Origin: Desulfocapsaceae bacterium
GTDB lineage: Bacteria; Desulfobacterota; Desulfobulbia; Desulfobulbales; Desulfocapsaceae
Reading direction: 5' to 3'
Assembly (NCBI GenBank): GCA_029934775.1
Contig: JAOZLO010000001.1
Location: 26,880 to 41,295 of the forward strand
DNA: 14,416 nt
A model generated the notes under the pieces. The model made no database searches, was not told the DNA's origin, and worked only from the letters and a program-made list of their open reading frames with translations. A program made the translations under genes and the position numbers. Position 1 is the stretch's first letter; every line of letters starts with the position of its first letter. Positions 6,635-14,265 of this stretch are shown piece by piece.

Positions 6635-7474
6635 TCAAGCGGCGGCTTTACGAATGCGGATGATCTTTTCCAGTAATCGCTCAATATCGCAAAGGGGGAT
6701 GGAATTAGGGCCATCACACAGGGCTTTGTCTGGATCAGGGTGGATTTCCATGAACAGGCCGTCAATTCCGGCAGCTGTAGCAGCCCTGGTAAGAGGTTCA
6801 ATAAATTCACGCTGCCCTCCGGAAACTCCACCGGATCCTCCCGGGAGCTGGACGGAGTGAGTGGCATCGAAAATAACGGGACAACCGAGGGATCGCATAA
6901 TGGGCAGAGAACGTATGTCCACAACAAGATTATTGTAGCCAAAGCTTGCACCACGTTCCACCAGCATTATTTTCCCTCCCCCAACCCCTCGCATTTTATC
7001 CACAACGTTTTTCATATCCCAGGGAGAGACAAACTGGCCCTTTTTCACACTAATCGTTTTTCCAGTGAGAGTAGCTGCTGTAAGGAGGTCTGTCTGGCGA
7101 CAGAGAAATGCAGGGATCTGGATAATGTCGAGGACCTCTGCTGCTGCCTCCACCTGGCTTACGTCATGTATGTCCGAGATGACTGGCAGCTGCAGTTCTT
7201 TCCGGAGTTTGGCAAGAGTTAAAAGTCCTTTCTCAAGCCCGGGACCACGGTAGGAGGAGAGAGATGTTCGGTTGGCTTTATCGAATGAGGCTTTGAAAAC
7301 ATAGGAGATTCCGAGTCGAGCACATATTTCCATCATTGTTTCAGCGACTTCTCGGGCCAGATCTTCAGATTCGAGGGCGCAGGGACCACCAATAAGAAGG
7401 AGCGGCTGGTCGCTGCCGACAACGATGGGGGGACCAGAAGGGGCGTCGATGGAAACTGAAATTTTCGGCACCAT
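6635..7474 (-). CDS. kdsA: 2-dehydro-3-deoxyphosphooctonate aldolase (Kdo-8-phosphate synthase), metal-dependent class
   Basis: 279 residues. It condenses phosphoenolpyruvate with arabinose 5-phosphate to form Kdo-8-phosphate, the committed step to Kdo of the LPS core. The N-terminal loop reads LLIGGPCALES with Cys32; with His206, Glu243 and Asp254 it reproduces the spacing of the four metal ligands of the Aquifex enzyme (Cys11, His185, Glu222, Asp233). The enzyme is therefore predicted to need a divalent metal, unlike E. coli KdsA, which has Asn at the Cys position. Other family stretches are KASFDKANRTS (61-71), the PEP-site lysine region SVKKGQF, and HPDPDKALCDGPN. ATG 7474 has an AAAAGG ribosome site 5-6 bases upstream. 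It starts 10 bases after pyrG and runs into kdsC. Confidence 0.96.
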   Translation of the reverse strand: MVPKISVSIDAPSGPPIVVGSDQPLLLIGGPCALESEDLAREVAETMMEICARLGISYVFKASFDKANRTSLSSYRGPGLEKGLLTLAKLRKELQLPVISDIHDVSQVEAAAEVLDIIQIPAFLCRQTDLLTAATLTGKTISVKKGQFVSPWDMKNVVDKMRGVGGGKIMLVERGASFGYNNLVVDIRSLPIMRSLGCPVIFDATHSVQLPGGSGGVSGGQREFIEPLTRAATAAGIDGLFMEIHPDPDKALCDGPNSIPLCDIERLLEKIIRIRKAAA

Positions 7475-7484
7475 AGTTACCTTT

Positions 7485-9143
7485 TTATCCGTTTTTCTTC
7501 TGCTTGAGTGCTGCGCTGATAAAATCCCTGAAAAGTGGATGGGGTTTCATCGGTTTAGATTTGAACTCCGGGTGGAATTGGCAGCCGAGGAACCATGGGT
7601 GGTCTTTAATCTCTATAATTTCAACCAGGTTGTTGTCCGGAGAAGCCCCGGAAACTACGAGACCATTTTCCTCGAATTGCTGGCGGTAATCGTTATTAAA
7701 TTCATACCGGTGACGATGGCGTTCAGAAATCTGTTCCTCTCCGTACGCCCGGAAACTATTGGTGTCTTCTTTCAGCACACATGGGTAGGCTCCAAGACGC
7801 AGGGTACCGCCGAGGTCTGAGTTTTCATCACGAATCTGCATCTGGTTTGTCCTGTAGTCAAACCATTCTTTAATAAGATAAATGACAGGGTCAGATGTTT
7901 TTTCATTCATCTCTACGGAATTTGCTTGTGCAAGCCCAAGCTCATTTCTGGCAAACTCAACAACTGCAAGCTGCATGCCCAGGCAGATGCCAAAAAAAGG
8001 TATTTTGTTCTTCCGGGCATAGTTGATTGCTTTTATTTTGCCCTCAATTCCTCTTACTCCGAAACCACCGGGAACCAGGATCCCATCGCATCCCTCCAAA
8101 AGACTTGATGCCTCCTGGGACTCAAGATCTTCGGCCCTGATGTATACCAGGTTAACTTTGGTTCCGTTGGCAAGTCCACCGTGAACCAGTGCTTCGTGCA
8201 GGCTTTTATACGATTCGGTGAGATCGACATACTTCCCCGTAATGGCAATGGTCACATCGCTTGTGGGATTCTGGATATTATGAACGAGGTCTTCCCACGG
8301 TTTGATATTGGGTCGTCCTGTCCATATATTGAGTAGCTCAAGAATTTTACTGTCCAGCCCTTCCCTGTGTAGATGAAGTGGTAATTCATAAATAGTATCT
8401 ACATCAATTGCTGTAATAACGGCATCCGGAGGGACATTACAAAACAGAGAAATTTTCTTTTTAAGGCTATCTTCAAGGGGGATTTCAGTTCGGCAGACCA
8501 GAATATCAGGTTGAATTCCGTCGGCTCTTAACTCCCTGACGGAGTGCTGGGTCGGTTTGGTTTTTACCTCTCCAGCAGTTTTTATGTAAGGAACCAGAGT
8601 AAGGTGGACAAACAGTGAGTACTCTTTTCCCAGGTCTCCCCGTAGCTGGCGAATAGCTTCAATAAAAGGCAAACCCTCGATATCCCCAACCGTACCGCCA
8701 ATTTCGATGATGGCAACATCAACACTGCCATCAAGCTGCAGTACTGCGGTTTTTATTTCATCGGTTATGTGAGGAATAACCTGTACCGTTCCACCCAGGT
8801 ATTCTCCCCGTCTCTCCTTCATAATTACCGAGTAATAAATACGGCCGGAGGTGTAATTGTTTTTCTGGGCCATAACAGCATTGGTATAGCGCTCGTAATG
8901 GCCCATATCAAGATCGGTTTCGGCACCATCGTCTGTCACATAAACCTCACCATGCTGAAAGGGGTTCATAGTTCCAGGGTCGACATTGATATAGGGGTCG
9001 AGTTTTTGAAAGGTGACAGTCAATCCCCGGCTTTCAAGCAGGGCTCCTATGGCGGCCGATGCCAATCCTTTTCCAAGAGAAGAGAGGACACCACCGGTGA
9101 CGAAGATAAATTTGGTCCGTTTTGTATTCTTTGATTTTTTCAT
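7485..9143 (-). CDS. pyrG: CTP synthase (glutamine-hydrolysing)
   Basis: 552 residues, full length. It converts UTP to CTP using ATP and glutamine. The N-terminal amidoligase domain (1 to about 270) begins [16 protein letters not shown] with its P-loop-like Lys, and includes the GDIEG stretch (153-157). The C-terminal class I glutamine amidotransferase domain (about 298-548) has the oxyanion region PGGFGVRG (358-365), nucleophile Cys387 in FFGICLGMQ, and the His-Glu pair in HPEF (524-527). The frame stays open upstream to 9284, but ATG 9143 gives the standard N-terminus; its ribosome site is weak. It heads pyrG-kdsA-kdsC-lptC; pairing with Kdo genes makes sense because CMP-Kdo formation consumes CTP. 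Confidence 0.97.
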   Translation of the reverse strand: MKKSKNTKRTKFIFVTGGVLSSLGKGLASAAIGALLESRGLTVTFQKLDPYINVDPGTMNPFQHGEVYVTDDGAETDLDMGHYERYTNAVMAQKNNYTSGRIYYSVIMKERRGEYLGGTVQVIPHITDEIKTAVLQLDGSVDVAIIEIGGTVGDIEGLPFIEAIRQLRGDLGKEYSLFVHLTLVPYIKTAGEVKTKPTQHSVRELRADGIQPDILVCRTEIPLEDSLKKKISLFCNVPPDAVITAIDVDTIYELPLHLHREGLDSKILELLNIWTGRPNIKPWEDLVHNIQNPTSDVTIAITGKYVDLTESYKSLHEALVHGGLANGTKVNLVYIRAEDLESQEASSLLEGCDGILVPGGFGVRGIEGKIKAINYARKNKIPFFGICLGMQLAVVEFARNELGLAQANSVEMNEKTSDPVIYLIKEWFDYRTNQMQIRDENSDLGGTLRLGAYPCVLKEDTNSFRAYGEEQISERHRHRYEFNNDYRQQFEENGLVVSGASPDNNLVEIIEIKDHPWFLGCQFHPEFKSKPMKPHPLFRDFISAALKQKKNG

Positions 9144-9158
9144 GGTTGCCACTATAGC

Positions 9159-9173
9159 AATCGAGTCTCGATT
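9159..9173. repeat. Perfect 15-bp palindrome in the pyrG leader
   Basis: AATCGAG-T-CTCGATT: two 7-base arms around one central base, ending 16 bases before the pyrG start codon. With one central base it is a poor RNA hairpin but a plausible binding site for a dimeric regulator. No regulator is identified. Confidence 0.4.
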
Positions 9174-9212
9174 ATGAAACAGAAAATTAACCCGTTTTGT
9201 TAAAAAAATGAG

Positions 9213-9241
9213 ATTTAATTTAACATATTCTAACTTGTTAA
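9213..9241 (-). promoter_or_regulatory. Putative sigma70 promoter of the pyrG-kdsA-kdsC-lptC operon
   Basis: On the minus strand: -35 TTAACA (9241-9236), 17-base spacer, -10 TTAAAT (9218-9213). The expected leader of about 60 bases would carry the 9159-9173 palindrome. The stretch is AT-rich, so chance matches are likely. Confidence 0.3.
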
Positions 9242-9264
9242 TGGTGTTTCTCTTCGATAATAAT
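9235..9264 (+). promoter_or_regulatory. Putative sigma70 promoter of msrAB
   Basis: On the plus strand: -35 TTGTTA (9235-9240), 18-base spacer, -10 AATAAT (9259-9264, five of six consensus bases). Its -35 lies on the same bases as the -35 of the opposing pyrG promoter, so the two could not both be occupied at once. Further on, TTGATC (9270-9275) and GATCAA (9279-9284) form an inverted repeat near the expected transcription start. Confidence 0.3.
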
Positions 9265-9349
9265 TTAAATTGATCCTTGATCAACCTGGTCCAGTGAATA
9301 TCTTCTGTTTAAGTGAGATTGAGAATTCTTGTTAACTAAGGAGAAATAT

Positions 9350-10399
9350 ATGCACTATCTGATTATATCATGTGCGCTATTGCTGTTAGCCTTATCGGCG
9401 TTTGCCGGCGACAGGGTATTAATAAACGGACAGAGTGTTGCTGTCTTTGGTGGTGGGTGTTTCTGGTGTATGGAACCACCTTTTGAGCAACTTGAAGGAG
9501 TTGTTGATGTTACTGCAGGGTATGCCGGTGGAGAGGAGGTCAATCCCACGTATGAACAGGTATCAAGTGGCAGGACATCTCACATTGAATCTGTCCAGGT
9601 GGTGTACGATCCTGAGAAAATCACCTATAAAGAATTGCTTGATACTTTCTGGCGGCAGATTGATCCGACAGATGACGGTGGTCAGTTTGCCGATCGAGGG
9701 AGCCACTACCGCACGGCAATTTTTTATGCTGACCAGAAGGAAAAGATGATAGCAGAAGAATCAAAGAGGGAGTTGGGTGCAGCAGGCATTTTTGATCAAC
9801 CGGTTGTTACAGCCATTGTGCCTGCGGGGGACTTTTACCCTGCAGAAGAATATCATCAGGACTATTACTTGAAAAATGTGCTCCATTACTCGGCATACAA
9901 AACTGGTTCGGGGCGTGCCGGGTTTATAAAAAAGGTCTGGGGGGAGGACTCGTCTAAGAAAAAATACAGTAAATCTGACACTACTGCTCTACGTTCCACT
10001 TTGACTGACCTGCAGTACGATGTAACTCAAAATGATGCAACAGAGCCGCCTTTTGATAATACATACTGGGATAATAATAAAGCGGGCATTTATGTGGATG
10101 TCGTCTCGGGTGAGCCACTGTTCAGTTCTCTTGATAAATTTAAATCAGGGACAGGGTGGCCGAGTTTTTCCCGTCCGCTGGTGAGGAAAAATATTGTTGA
10201 AAAAAAGGATCGCAAATTTTTTGTGGTTCGGACAGAGGTGCGCAGTGCTCACGGTGACTCTCATCTGGGTCACGTTTTTGATGATGGCCCTGCACCAAAT
10301 GGCTTGAGGTACTGCATAAATTCCGCTTCCCTTGATTTCATTCCAGCAGATAAGCTTGAAAAAAAAGGGTATGAGGACTTTATGCCTCTGTTTAAGTAG
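9350..10399 (+). CDS. msrAB: Secreted bifunctional peptide methionine sulfoxide reductase MsrA-MsrB
   Basis: 349 residues. A signal peptide (1 to about 19, ending SAFA) sends it to the periplasm. The MsrA domain (about 25-190) has [12 protein letters not shown] with catalytic Cys37, and reduces S-methionine sulfoxide. The MsrB domain (about 215-345) has [24 protein letters not shown] and RYCINSASL with catalytic Cys322, and reduces the R-epimer. The mature protein holds only three Cys (37, 40, 322): the paired CxxC zinc motifs of many MsrBs are absent, and no resolving Cys near the MsrA C-terminus is seen, so Cys40 or an outside thiol partner may regenerate the enzyme. ATG 9350 follows AAGGAG by 6 bases, a strong ribosome site; a TTG at 9329 in the same frame is rejected. 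It probably repairs oxidised envelope proteins; no dedicated redox partner is adjacent. Confidence 0.95.
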   Translation: MHYLIISCALLLLALSAFAGDRVLINGQSVAVFGGGCFWCMEPPFEQLEGVVDVTAGYAGGEEVNPTYEQVSSGRTSHIESVQVVYDPEKITYKELLDTFWRQIDPTDDGGQFADRGSHYRTAIFYADQKEKMIAEESKRELGAAGIFDQPVVTAIVPAGDFYPAEEYHQDYYLKNVLHYSAYKTGSGRAGFIKKVWGEDSSKKKYSKSDTTALRSTLTDLQYDVTQNDATEPPFDNTYWDNNKAGIYVDVVSGEPLFSSLDKFKSGTGWPSFSRPLVRKNIVEKKDRKFFVVRTEVRSAHGDSHLGHVFDDGPAPNGLRYCINSASLDFIPADKLEKKGYEDFMPLFK

Positions 10400-10404
10400 T
10401 ATCC

Positions 10405-10481
10405 GGATAAATGAGTTATTTTCTTCGTTTTGACAATCAAGAAATTGACTGAATGACATTCCGAAAACACCTCATTTATCC
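10405..10481. repeat. Long inverted repeat between convergent genes (11-bp perfect arms)
   Basis: GGATAAATGAG (10405-10415) is matched by its exact reverse complement at 10471-10481, 55 bases apart. After three mismatched bases the match resumes as TTTTC/GAAAA, giving 16 of 19 matching positions per arm. It begins 5 bases after the msrAB stop. No run of T follows, so it is not a classic intrinsic terminator; a very small transposon-like remnant or a large hairpin is possible. Confidence 0.6.
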
Positions 10482-10500
10482 TACAGCAAAAAACTAACAG

Positions 10501-10582
10501 GACACTGCTTAAAAACTATATATTCTCGTGATTAAGGTACTTTTAAAAGGAATATATTAGCAGTTAATAGCGAAACAGTGTC
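10501..10582. repeat. Second nested inverted-repeat block between msrAB and the ykgJ-like gene
   Basis: Outer arms GACACTG (10501-10507) and CAGTGTC (10576-10582), inner arms ATATATTC (10518-10525) and GAATATAT (10550-10557), and a CTTTTAAAAG palindrome (10540-10549) inside. With the block at 10405-10481 it makes up most of the gene-free stretch 10400-10601. I see no reading frame or RNA gene in it that I would defend. Confidence 0.5.
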
Positions 10583-10601
10583 GTGTGTCACCGGCGAGTT
10601 G

Positions 10602-11315
10602 TCATCTGCCATTAAGAGTATTTTCAATACGTTTCCCGTTGACTCTTGTATTAAAAATTGTATTCAGGAGTGGGGATACCGTTTTATCTTCTTCTTCAGT
10701 AAAGAGAAATCCGGGGAGCGGCTTGGCCGTAAGAGTCTGCATACGCGCCTGCATCATTATGGTGGTGTTGAGATGTTGGGCGATGGCGATATGTTCAGTA
10801 ATATCACATAAGGCTGGCAGGATATCAAGCATGTTCCCCCAGTACTCCTTTTGACCCAGGTGTTCAACTATTTGTGATACAGCTGTTGAGGCGGCGAAGT
10901 AATGATCTGAGACCAGGGCTGGTTGATCTGTAGAACAGGTTTTTTCAGAGATCATCATCCGGCAGGAGAAAGGTCTTGCCGGATATATCAGGCAGATATT
11001 GGCTTCAAGAAAAGGGCAGGGAGCCTGGTTTGTGACTTCTCCGAAATCAACGTCTCTTCCCTGCAGGCAAGCTCTGGCAAAATCGTTGGTACTCATTTTC
11101 GGCCGGTGTTGGGGTCTATTTTCTTGAAGTTTTTCGGCAAACCATTTATCCATGTTTGTTTTATGAATGAAACGGAGAACGATTTCCCCCTCAAGGGCGG
11201 TCGTTGTGACGTTTTGGGTGCAGCAGGTTGAACAGCCTTTACGGCAGGACACCTTTTTATCTGCGCTCCAGTCTGAAAAAATGGCGTAAATAGCTTTGAG
11301 TATTTGATCTTTCAT
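10602..11315 (-). CDS. YkgJ-family (UPF0153) cysteine-cluster protein, probable Zn/Fe binding
   Basis: 237 residues, no membrane segment. It carries the family's Cys pattern: CRKGCSTCC (Cys24, 28, 31, 32) near the N-terminus and a second cluster CPFLEANICLIYPARPFSCR (Cys100, 108, 118), with Cys127 close by. The ARPFSCR box is characteristic of the YkgJ/CxxCxxCC family, thought to chelate zinc or iron; its biochemical role is unknown. The second half is helical and unremarkable. ATG 11315 lies 8 bases after the yqaA-like gene, so the two are very likely cotranscribed. A GGAGG stretch lies about 12 bases upstream, rather far for a ribosome site. Its 3' end faces msrAB across the inverted-repeat region. 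Confidence 0.8.
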   Translation of the reverse strand: MKDQILKAIYAIFSDWSADKKVSCRKGCSTCCTQNVTTTALEGEIVLRFIHKTNMDKWFAEKLQENRPQHRPKMSTNDFARACLQGRDVDFGEVTNQAPCPFLEANICLIYPARPFSCRMMISEKTCSTDQPALVSDHYFAASTAVSQIVEHLGQKEYWGNMLDILPALCDITEHIAIAQHLNTTIMMQARMQTLTAKPLPGFLFTEEEDKTVSPLLNTIFNTRVNGKRIENTLNGR

Positions 11316-11323
11316 TGTCTTTT

Positions 11324-11782
11324 TCAGCCTCCACTGATTTCGGCCGTCAAAGTAGCCAGAGCTGCATACCGAAAAAATTTTCCGGAAAAGATAAGGAGTG
11401 AAAATCGAGTAAACCCAACTTTGAATATTCCGGCGAGCAGACAGAGTGGATCACCCACAACCGGTAACCAGGAGAGCAGAAGAGACCATGAACCATACTT
11501 CCTGTAGATACGCTTTGCCTTAATCAAATCTGAATCGTTAATTCGAAGGAGTTTCCTGATGAAAAAATCAGATCCATAGATTCCGATCAGATAGGTGGTG
11601 CAGCCACCCAGGTAATTGCCTGAAGTTGCAGTAAAAACTGTTTGAGTTGGAGAAAAGCCACTGAGAATCATAACAGCAAGAAGCCATTCTGACCCAATGG
11701 GCACAACTGTTGCGGCGAGAAAACTGAGTATAAAAAGGACAGAAAGAGAAGGTTCAAGGTCCAGGTGATGTAACAGTTCCAT
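11324..11782 (-). CDS. YqaA/DedA-like (SNARE-associated, VTT domain) inner-membrane protein
   Basis: 152 residues, hydrophobic. Features of the small YqaA branch of the DedA/VTT superfamily are visible: an early segment with LAATVVPIGSEWLL, the glycine-rich GNYLGGCTTYLIG, a basic loop (KAKRIYRKYG), and LSWLPVVGDPLCLLAGIF, where the Pro-Gly-Asp-Pro re-entrant motif sits. DedA relatives act as lipid scramblases or transporters; the substrate here is unknown. ATG 11782 is chosen because a good promoter (TTGACA-N17-TATCAG, 11845-11817) would start transcription near 11810, downstream of the alternative starts TTG 11845 and ATG 11836. Its ribosome site is weak. The ykgJ-like gene follows after 8 bases; the transglycosylase gene is divergent. 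Confidence 0.82.
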   Translation of the reverse strand: MELLHHLDLEPSLSVLFILSFLAATVVPIGSEWLLAVMILSGFSPTQTVFTATSGNYLGGCTTYLIGIYGSDFFIRKLLRINDSDLIKAKRIYRKYGSWSLLLSWLPVVGDPLCLLAGIFKVGFTRFSLLIFSGKFFRYAALATLTAEISGG

Positions 11783-11816
11783 TGACGGCCACCACGTATT
11801 GTGTAAAGATGGTTGT

Positions 11817-11845
11817 CTGATACCTGAAACCAGCATTATTGTCAA
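11817..11845 (-). promoter_or_regulatory. Putative sigma70 promoter for the yqaA-like/ykgJ-like pair
   Basis: On the minus strand: perfect -35 TTGACA (11845-11840), exact 17-base spacer, -10 TATCAG (11822-11817, four of six). It overlaps the leader of the divergent transglycosylase gene, its -35 ending 2 bases from that gene's AGGAG ribosome site. A weaker plus-strand match (TTGACG 11782-11787, then TAAAGA at 11804) might serve the divergent gene. Confidence 0.5.
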
Positions 11846-11859
11846 TAGGAGAGCGTATA

Positions 11860-13059
11860 GTGAGATATTGGGGAAATTTTTTTGCTCTGATTTTTATCGT
11901 TTTGATGCAACCCTGCCCATCGAATGCGGATGCGGGGTTTGAAAAATGGATAACTGATTTTTACGCAACAGCTTCCCGGGATGGTATCAGCAGACCAACC
12001 TATGAAAATGCTTTTTCAGGGATCACCGCGCCCGATCCGCTTGTACTTAAAAAAGCAGCATATCAGCCTGAATTCACAACAAAGGTCTGGGATTACGTTG
12101 ATGCAAGGGTCAATCCTCTTACGATAAACAAGGGGATGAGAATGGCTGATTATTATGCGGGGACGCTTGGCAGTGTTGAGAGTCGTTTTGGTGTCAAGGC
12201 CTCGGTGTTGCTCGCGATCTGGTCGATGGAATCAAATTATGGAGATATTCTTAAAAAAACAGCTCGTCTGCATTATGTACCACGAGCCCTGGCAACTCTG
12301 GCGTACGGAGATAAAAAGAGACAGAAATTTGGACGTACTCAGTTACTTGCTGCACTGAAAATTCTTCAGTCTGGTGATATTGTTAGGGAACAGTTTATGG
12401 GGTCATGGGCAGGGGCCATGGGGCATACACAATTTATTCCTACAAGCTATCTTGCCTATGGGGTGGATATGGATGGGAATGGCCGAAGAGATATCTGGAA
12501 CTCCATTCCAGATGCTCTGGCTACTGCAGCAAGTTTATTACAGAAAAACGGCTGGCGTACTGGGAAGACATGGGGGTATGAGGTGATAGCCCCCGAGGGG
12601 GGCAGCCGATATACAGGTGAGACTAAAACCTTGGCTCAGTGGGAAAAAATGGGTTTTGTCCGACCAAAAGGGAGGGATTACCCTCGCCCCGGCGACAAAG
12701 CTGTGTTGAAAATGCTTGCAGGGCCGGGGGGACCATCGTTTTTGATGTTGAAGAATTTTTTTGTTTTGAAGAGATACAACAATGCAGATGCCTATGCGCT
12801 GGCAGTAGGGCTCCTGGCTGATCGACTGGCAGGGGGAGGTGGTATGGTACAGTCCTGGCCCAGGCCAGCAGGAGCTCTGAATATTTCTCAAAAATTTGAA
12901 GTGCAGGAAAGACTGAAAAAACTCGGTTACTATCCCGGAAAGGTTGATGGTTACCTGGGAAATGAATCGAGAAAAGCGATACGCCGGTTTCAAAAAAAGG
13001 TTGGTTTGAAGGAAGATGGCCTCCCTACCTCGATGCTTCTTGAGCAGCTCCGAGAGTAA
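11860..13059 (+). CDS. Secreted lytic murein transglycosylase, MltB family, with C-terminal peptidoglycan-binding domain
   Basis: 399 residues. A signal peptide (1 to about 25, ending SNADA) precedes an SLT_2/MltB catalytic domain (about 27-320). The catalytic Glu124 lies in LLAIWSMESNYGDI; other family stretches are GSWAGAMGHTQFIPTSY and the DMDGNGRRDIWNS loop. A PG_binding_1 domain fills about 343-399 (VQERLKKLGYYPGKVDGYLG). The enzyme cleaves the glycan MurNAc-GlcNAc bond with 1,6-anhydro-MurNAc formation. No lipobox is convincing, so unlike E. coli MltB it is probably soluble in the periplasm; it fits the MltB_2 type. The start is GTG 11860, 8 bases after AGGAG; a TTG at 11839 in the same frame adds seven residues and lacks such a site. 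It converges with the unrecognised gene downstream. Confidence 0.92.
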   Translation: MRYWGNFFALIFIVLMQPCPSNADAGFEKWITDFYATASRDGISRPTYENAFSGITAPDPLVLKKAAYQPEFTTKVWDYVDARVNPLTINKGMRMADYYAGTLGSVESRFGVKASVLLAIWSMESNYGDILKKTARLHYVPRALATLAYGDKKRQKFGRTQLLAALKILQSGDIVREQFMGSWAGAMGHTQFIPTSYLAYGVDMDGNGRRDIWNSIPDALATAASLLQKNGWRTGKTWGYEVIAPEGGSRYTGETKTLAQWEKMGFVRPKGRDYPRPGDKAVLKMLAGPGGPSFLMLKNFFVLKRYNNADAYALAVGLLADRLAGGGGMVQSWPRPAGALNISQKFEVQERLKKLGYYPGKVDGYLGNESRKAIRRFQKKVGLKEDGLPTSMLLEQLRE

Positions 13060-13070
13060 ATTGTTTACTC
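13054..13070. terminator. Short hairpin at the transglycosylase stop codon, possible bidirectional terminator
   Basis: GAGTAAA-TTG-TTTACTC: two perfect 7-base arms with a 3-base loop, enclosing the TAA stop. It lies between convergent genes (stops at 13057-13059 and 13081-13083). It is AT-rich and has no T-run, so terminator function is uncertain. Confidence 0.35.
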
Positions 13071-13080
13071 ACCACCCGGC

Positions 13081-14265
13081 TTAAGTGGTCGGCACAAAGC
13101 GTCCGTGTGGCCAGGACGGGGTTGCCAAAGGTGCCCCAAGATTGTATCTTACCAATCGGGCTCTCAGCTCAAGGAGCTGCTCCATAAGTCGTTGTTCTGT
13201 TCTGGCATATGCTTTTTCATCAACCACCCGCCTGACAACGATACCTAGTAGTTCGGTGATGGCGTTACCCACAGAATTCTGACTGATCGTTACGATGAGC
13301 CTCCCTTTGTCATCCCTGTAAAGAAGCTGTTTGTAGGCGGGTTGCCAGCGGATTTCATTGGCAAACATAGGATCTTCTATCACCTGAAGGCGCAGCATAC
13401 GGGCTGCCTGATGAAACTGATCACTGAAGAGAAGAGCATCTTCAATCTGGTCAGGGAAAATGGCACTTGCAGGAATAGTTGTATCTTCTGCGGCAACAAG
13501 ACGAAATAGAGCTCGATAAAAATCAAGAAAACCTTTGAGGACCAGATCGTACTCTTTCCAGAACTGACCTTTCTCCAGTGACGCTGCACCGCCGAGAATC
13601 TCCCAGCTTGGTAACCCTTGAGGGTAACTCGTAATTGCCAGTCTGCCTTCATCGGGGGGTATCGGTCGCAGCACCTCAAGGTCCAGTACCTCGAAAAAAC
13701 GCAGGTAGACATCGCTCAAATATTGGAGAAAAAGACCATTGTGACCGCTATCCGTCAGGTTGGGGTTATCCTCGGATGCGTGAGGTGAGGCTGCAAGCAC
13801 CGATTTTTCAAACACCATGAAATGATTATGGATCATGCGAATGCTCGGAACTCCAGGTTTATTCAGGGGCCAGGTTGCATCAAGAGAAGCTTCACCGCAG
13901 AATACCAGATGCTGATCTGGATCAGGGTATTTTTCCAGCATATAATTAAGAGTGACCTTGGTCATTCGGCTGAAGACTATATTTTCTTCCCTGCTTAGTT
14001 GATCACGTCGAACAGGACGCCCCATGGGGTCCAGTACCTTCTGTGAAGTATCAAAAATAATTGAAGTGTCAAAGAGGTTGGAGTGGCCAATGGCTTTGCG
14101 ATAGAGAAGGAATCCTTCAGGAGTGCGAAGCAGCCCGTTTTCCCTGGTTAGATGGCGCAGATTGCAGGGGCTGTTGAAAAATTCAGTTGGAGCAATTCCT
14201 TTTGGTATCTCCAGTGGGAGTTTGCGGTGCGGTGTGGTTACTTCACGGGGGGCACTTGTTGTCAT
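13081..14265 (-). CDS. Conserved-looking protein of unknown function, 394 residues
   Basis: I do not recognise this protein. It has no signal peptide or membrane segment and looks soluble and cytoplasmic. Visible points are a stretch GEASLDATWPL then IRMIHNHFMVFEKS (His146, His148), an Asp/Asn-rich loop ASEDNPNLTDSGHNG, many aromatic residues in helical segments (FLDFYRALFRLV), a strand-turn-strand YRDDKGRLIVTIS, and a C-terminal helix about 360-385 (EQRLMEQLLELRARLVRY) likely to form a coiled coil. The His-Asn-His-Phe stretch faintly recalls HIT/GalT-like active sites, but I cannot support that. ATG 14265 has AAGG 5 bases upstream; a GTG at 14313 would add 16 residues, and a possible -10 (TAAAAT, 14309-14304) lies between the two, favouring the ATG. 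It converges with the transglycosylase gene. Confidence 0.8.
   Translation of the reverse strand: MTTSAPREVTTPHRKLPLEIPKGIAPTEFFNSPCNLRHLTRENGLLRTPEGFLLYRKAIGHSNLFDTSIIFDTSQKVLDPMGRPVRRDQLSREENIVFSRMTKVTLNYMLEKYPDPDQHLVFCGEASLDATWPLNKPGVPSIRMIHNHFMVFEKSVLAASPHASEDNPNLTDSGHNGLFLQYLSDVYLRFFEVLDLEVLRPIPPDEGRLAITSYPQGLPSWEILGGAASLEKGQFWKEYDLVLKGFLDFYRALFRLVAAEDTTIPASAIFPDQIEDALLFSDQFHQAARMLRLQVIEDPMFANEIRWQPAYKQLLYRDDKGRLIVTISQNSVGNAITELLGIVVRRVVDEKAYARTEQRLMEQLLELRARLVRYNLGAPLATPSWPHGRFVPTT

Noticed and set aside
9144..9284. N-terminal extension of pyrG by 47 codons
   Set aside because: The extension is low-complexity, AT-rich and absent from CTP synthases; ATG 9143 gives the normal start and the extension covers the likely promoter.
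10405..10481. Insertion sequence or intrinsic terminator for msrAB
   Set aside because: No transposase, no clear flanking target duplication and no T-run after the second arm; kept only as an unexplained inverted repeat.
10578..10854. Plus-strand frames of 77 and 89 codons after msrAB
   Set aside because: They begin in the inverted-repeat region and then run antisense to the ykgJ-like gene, with no ribosome site.
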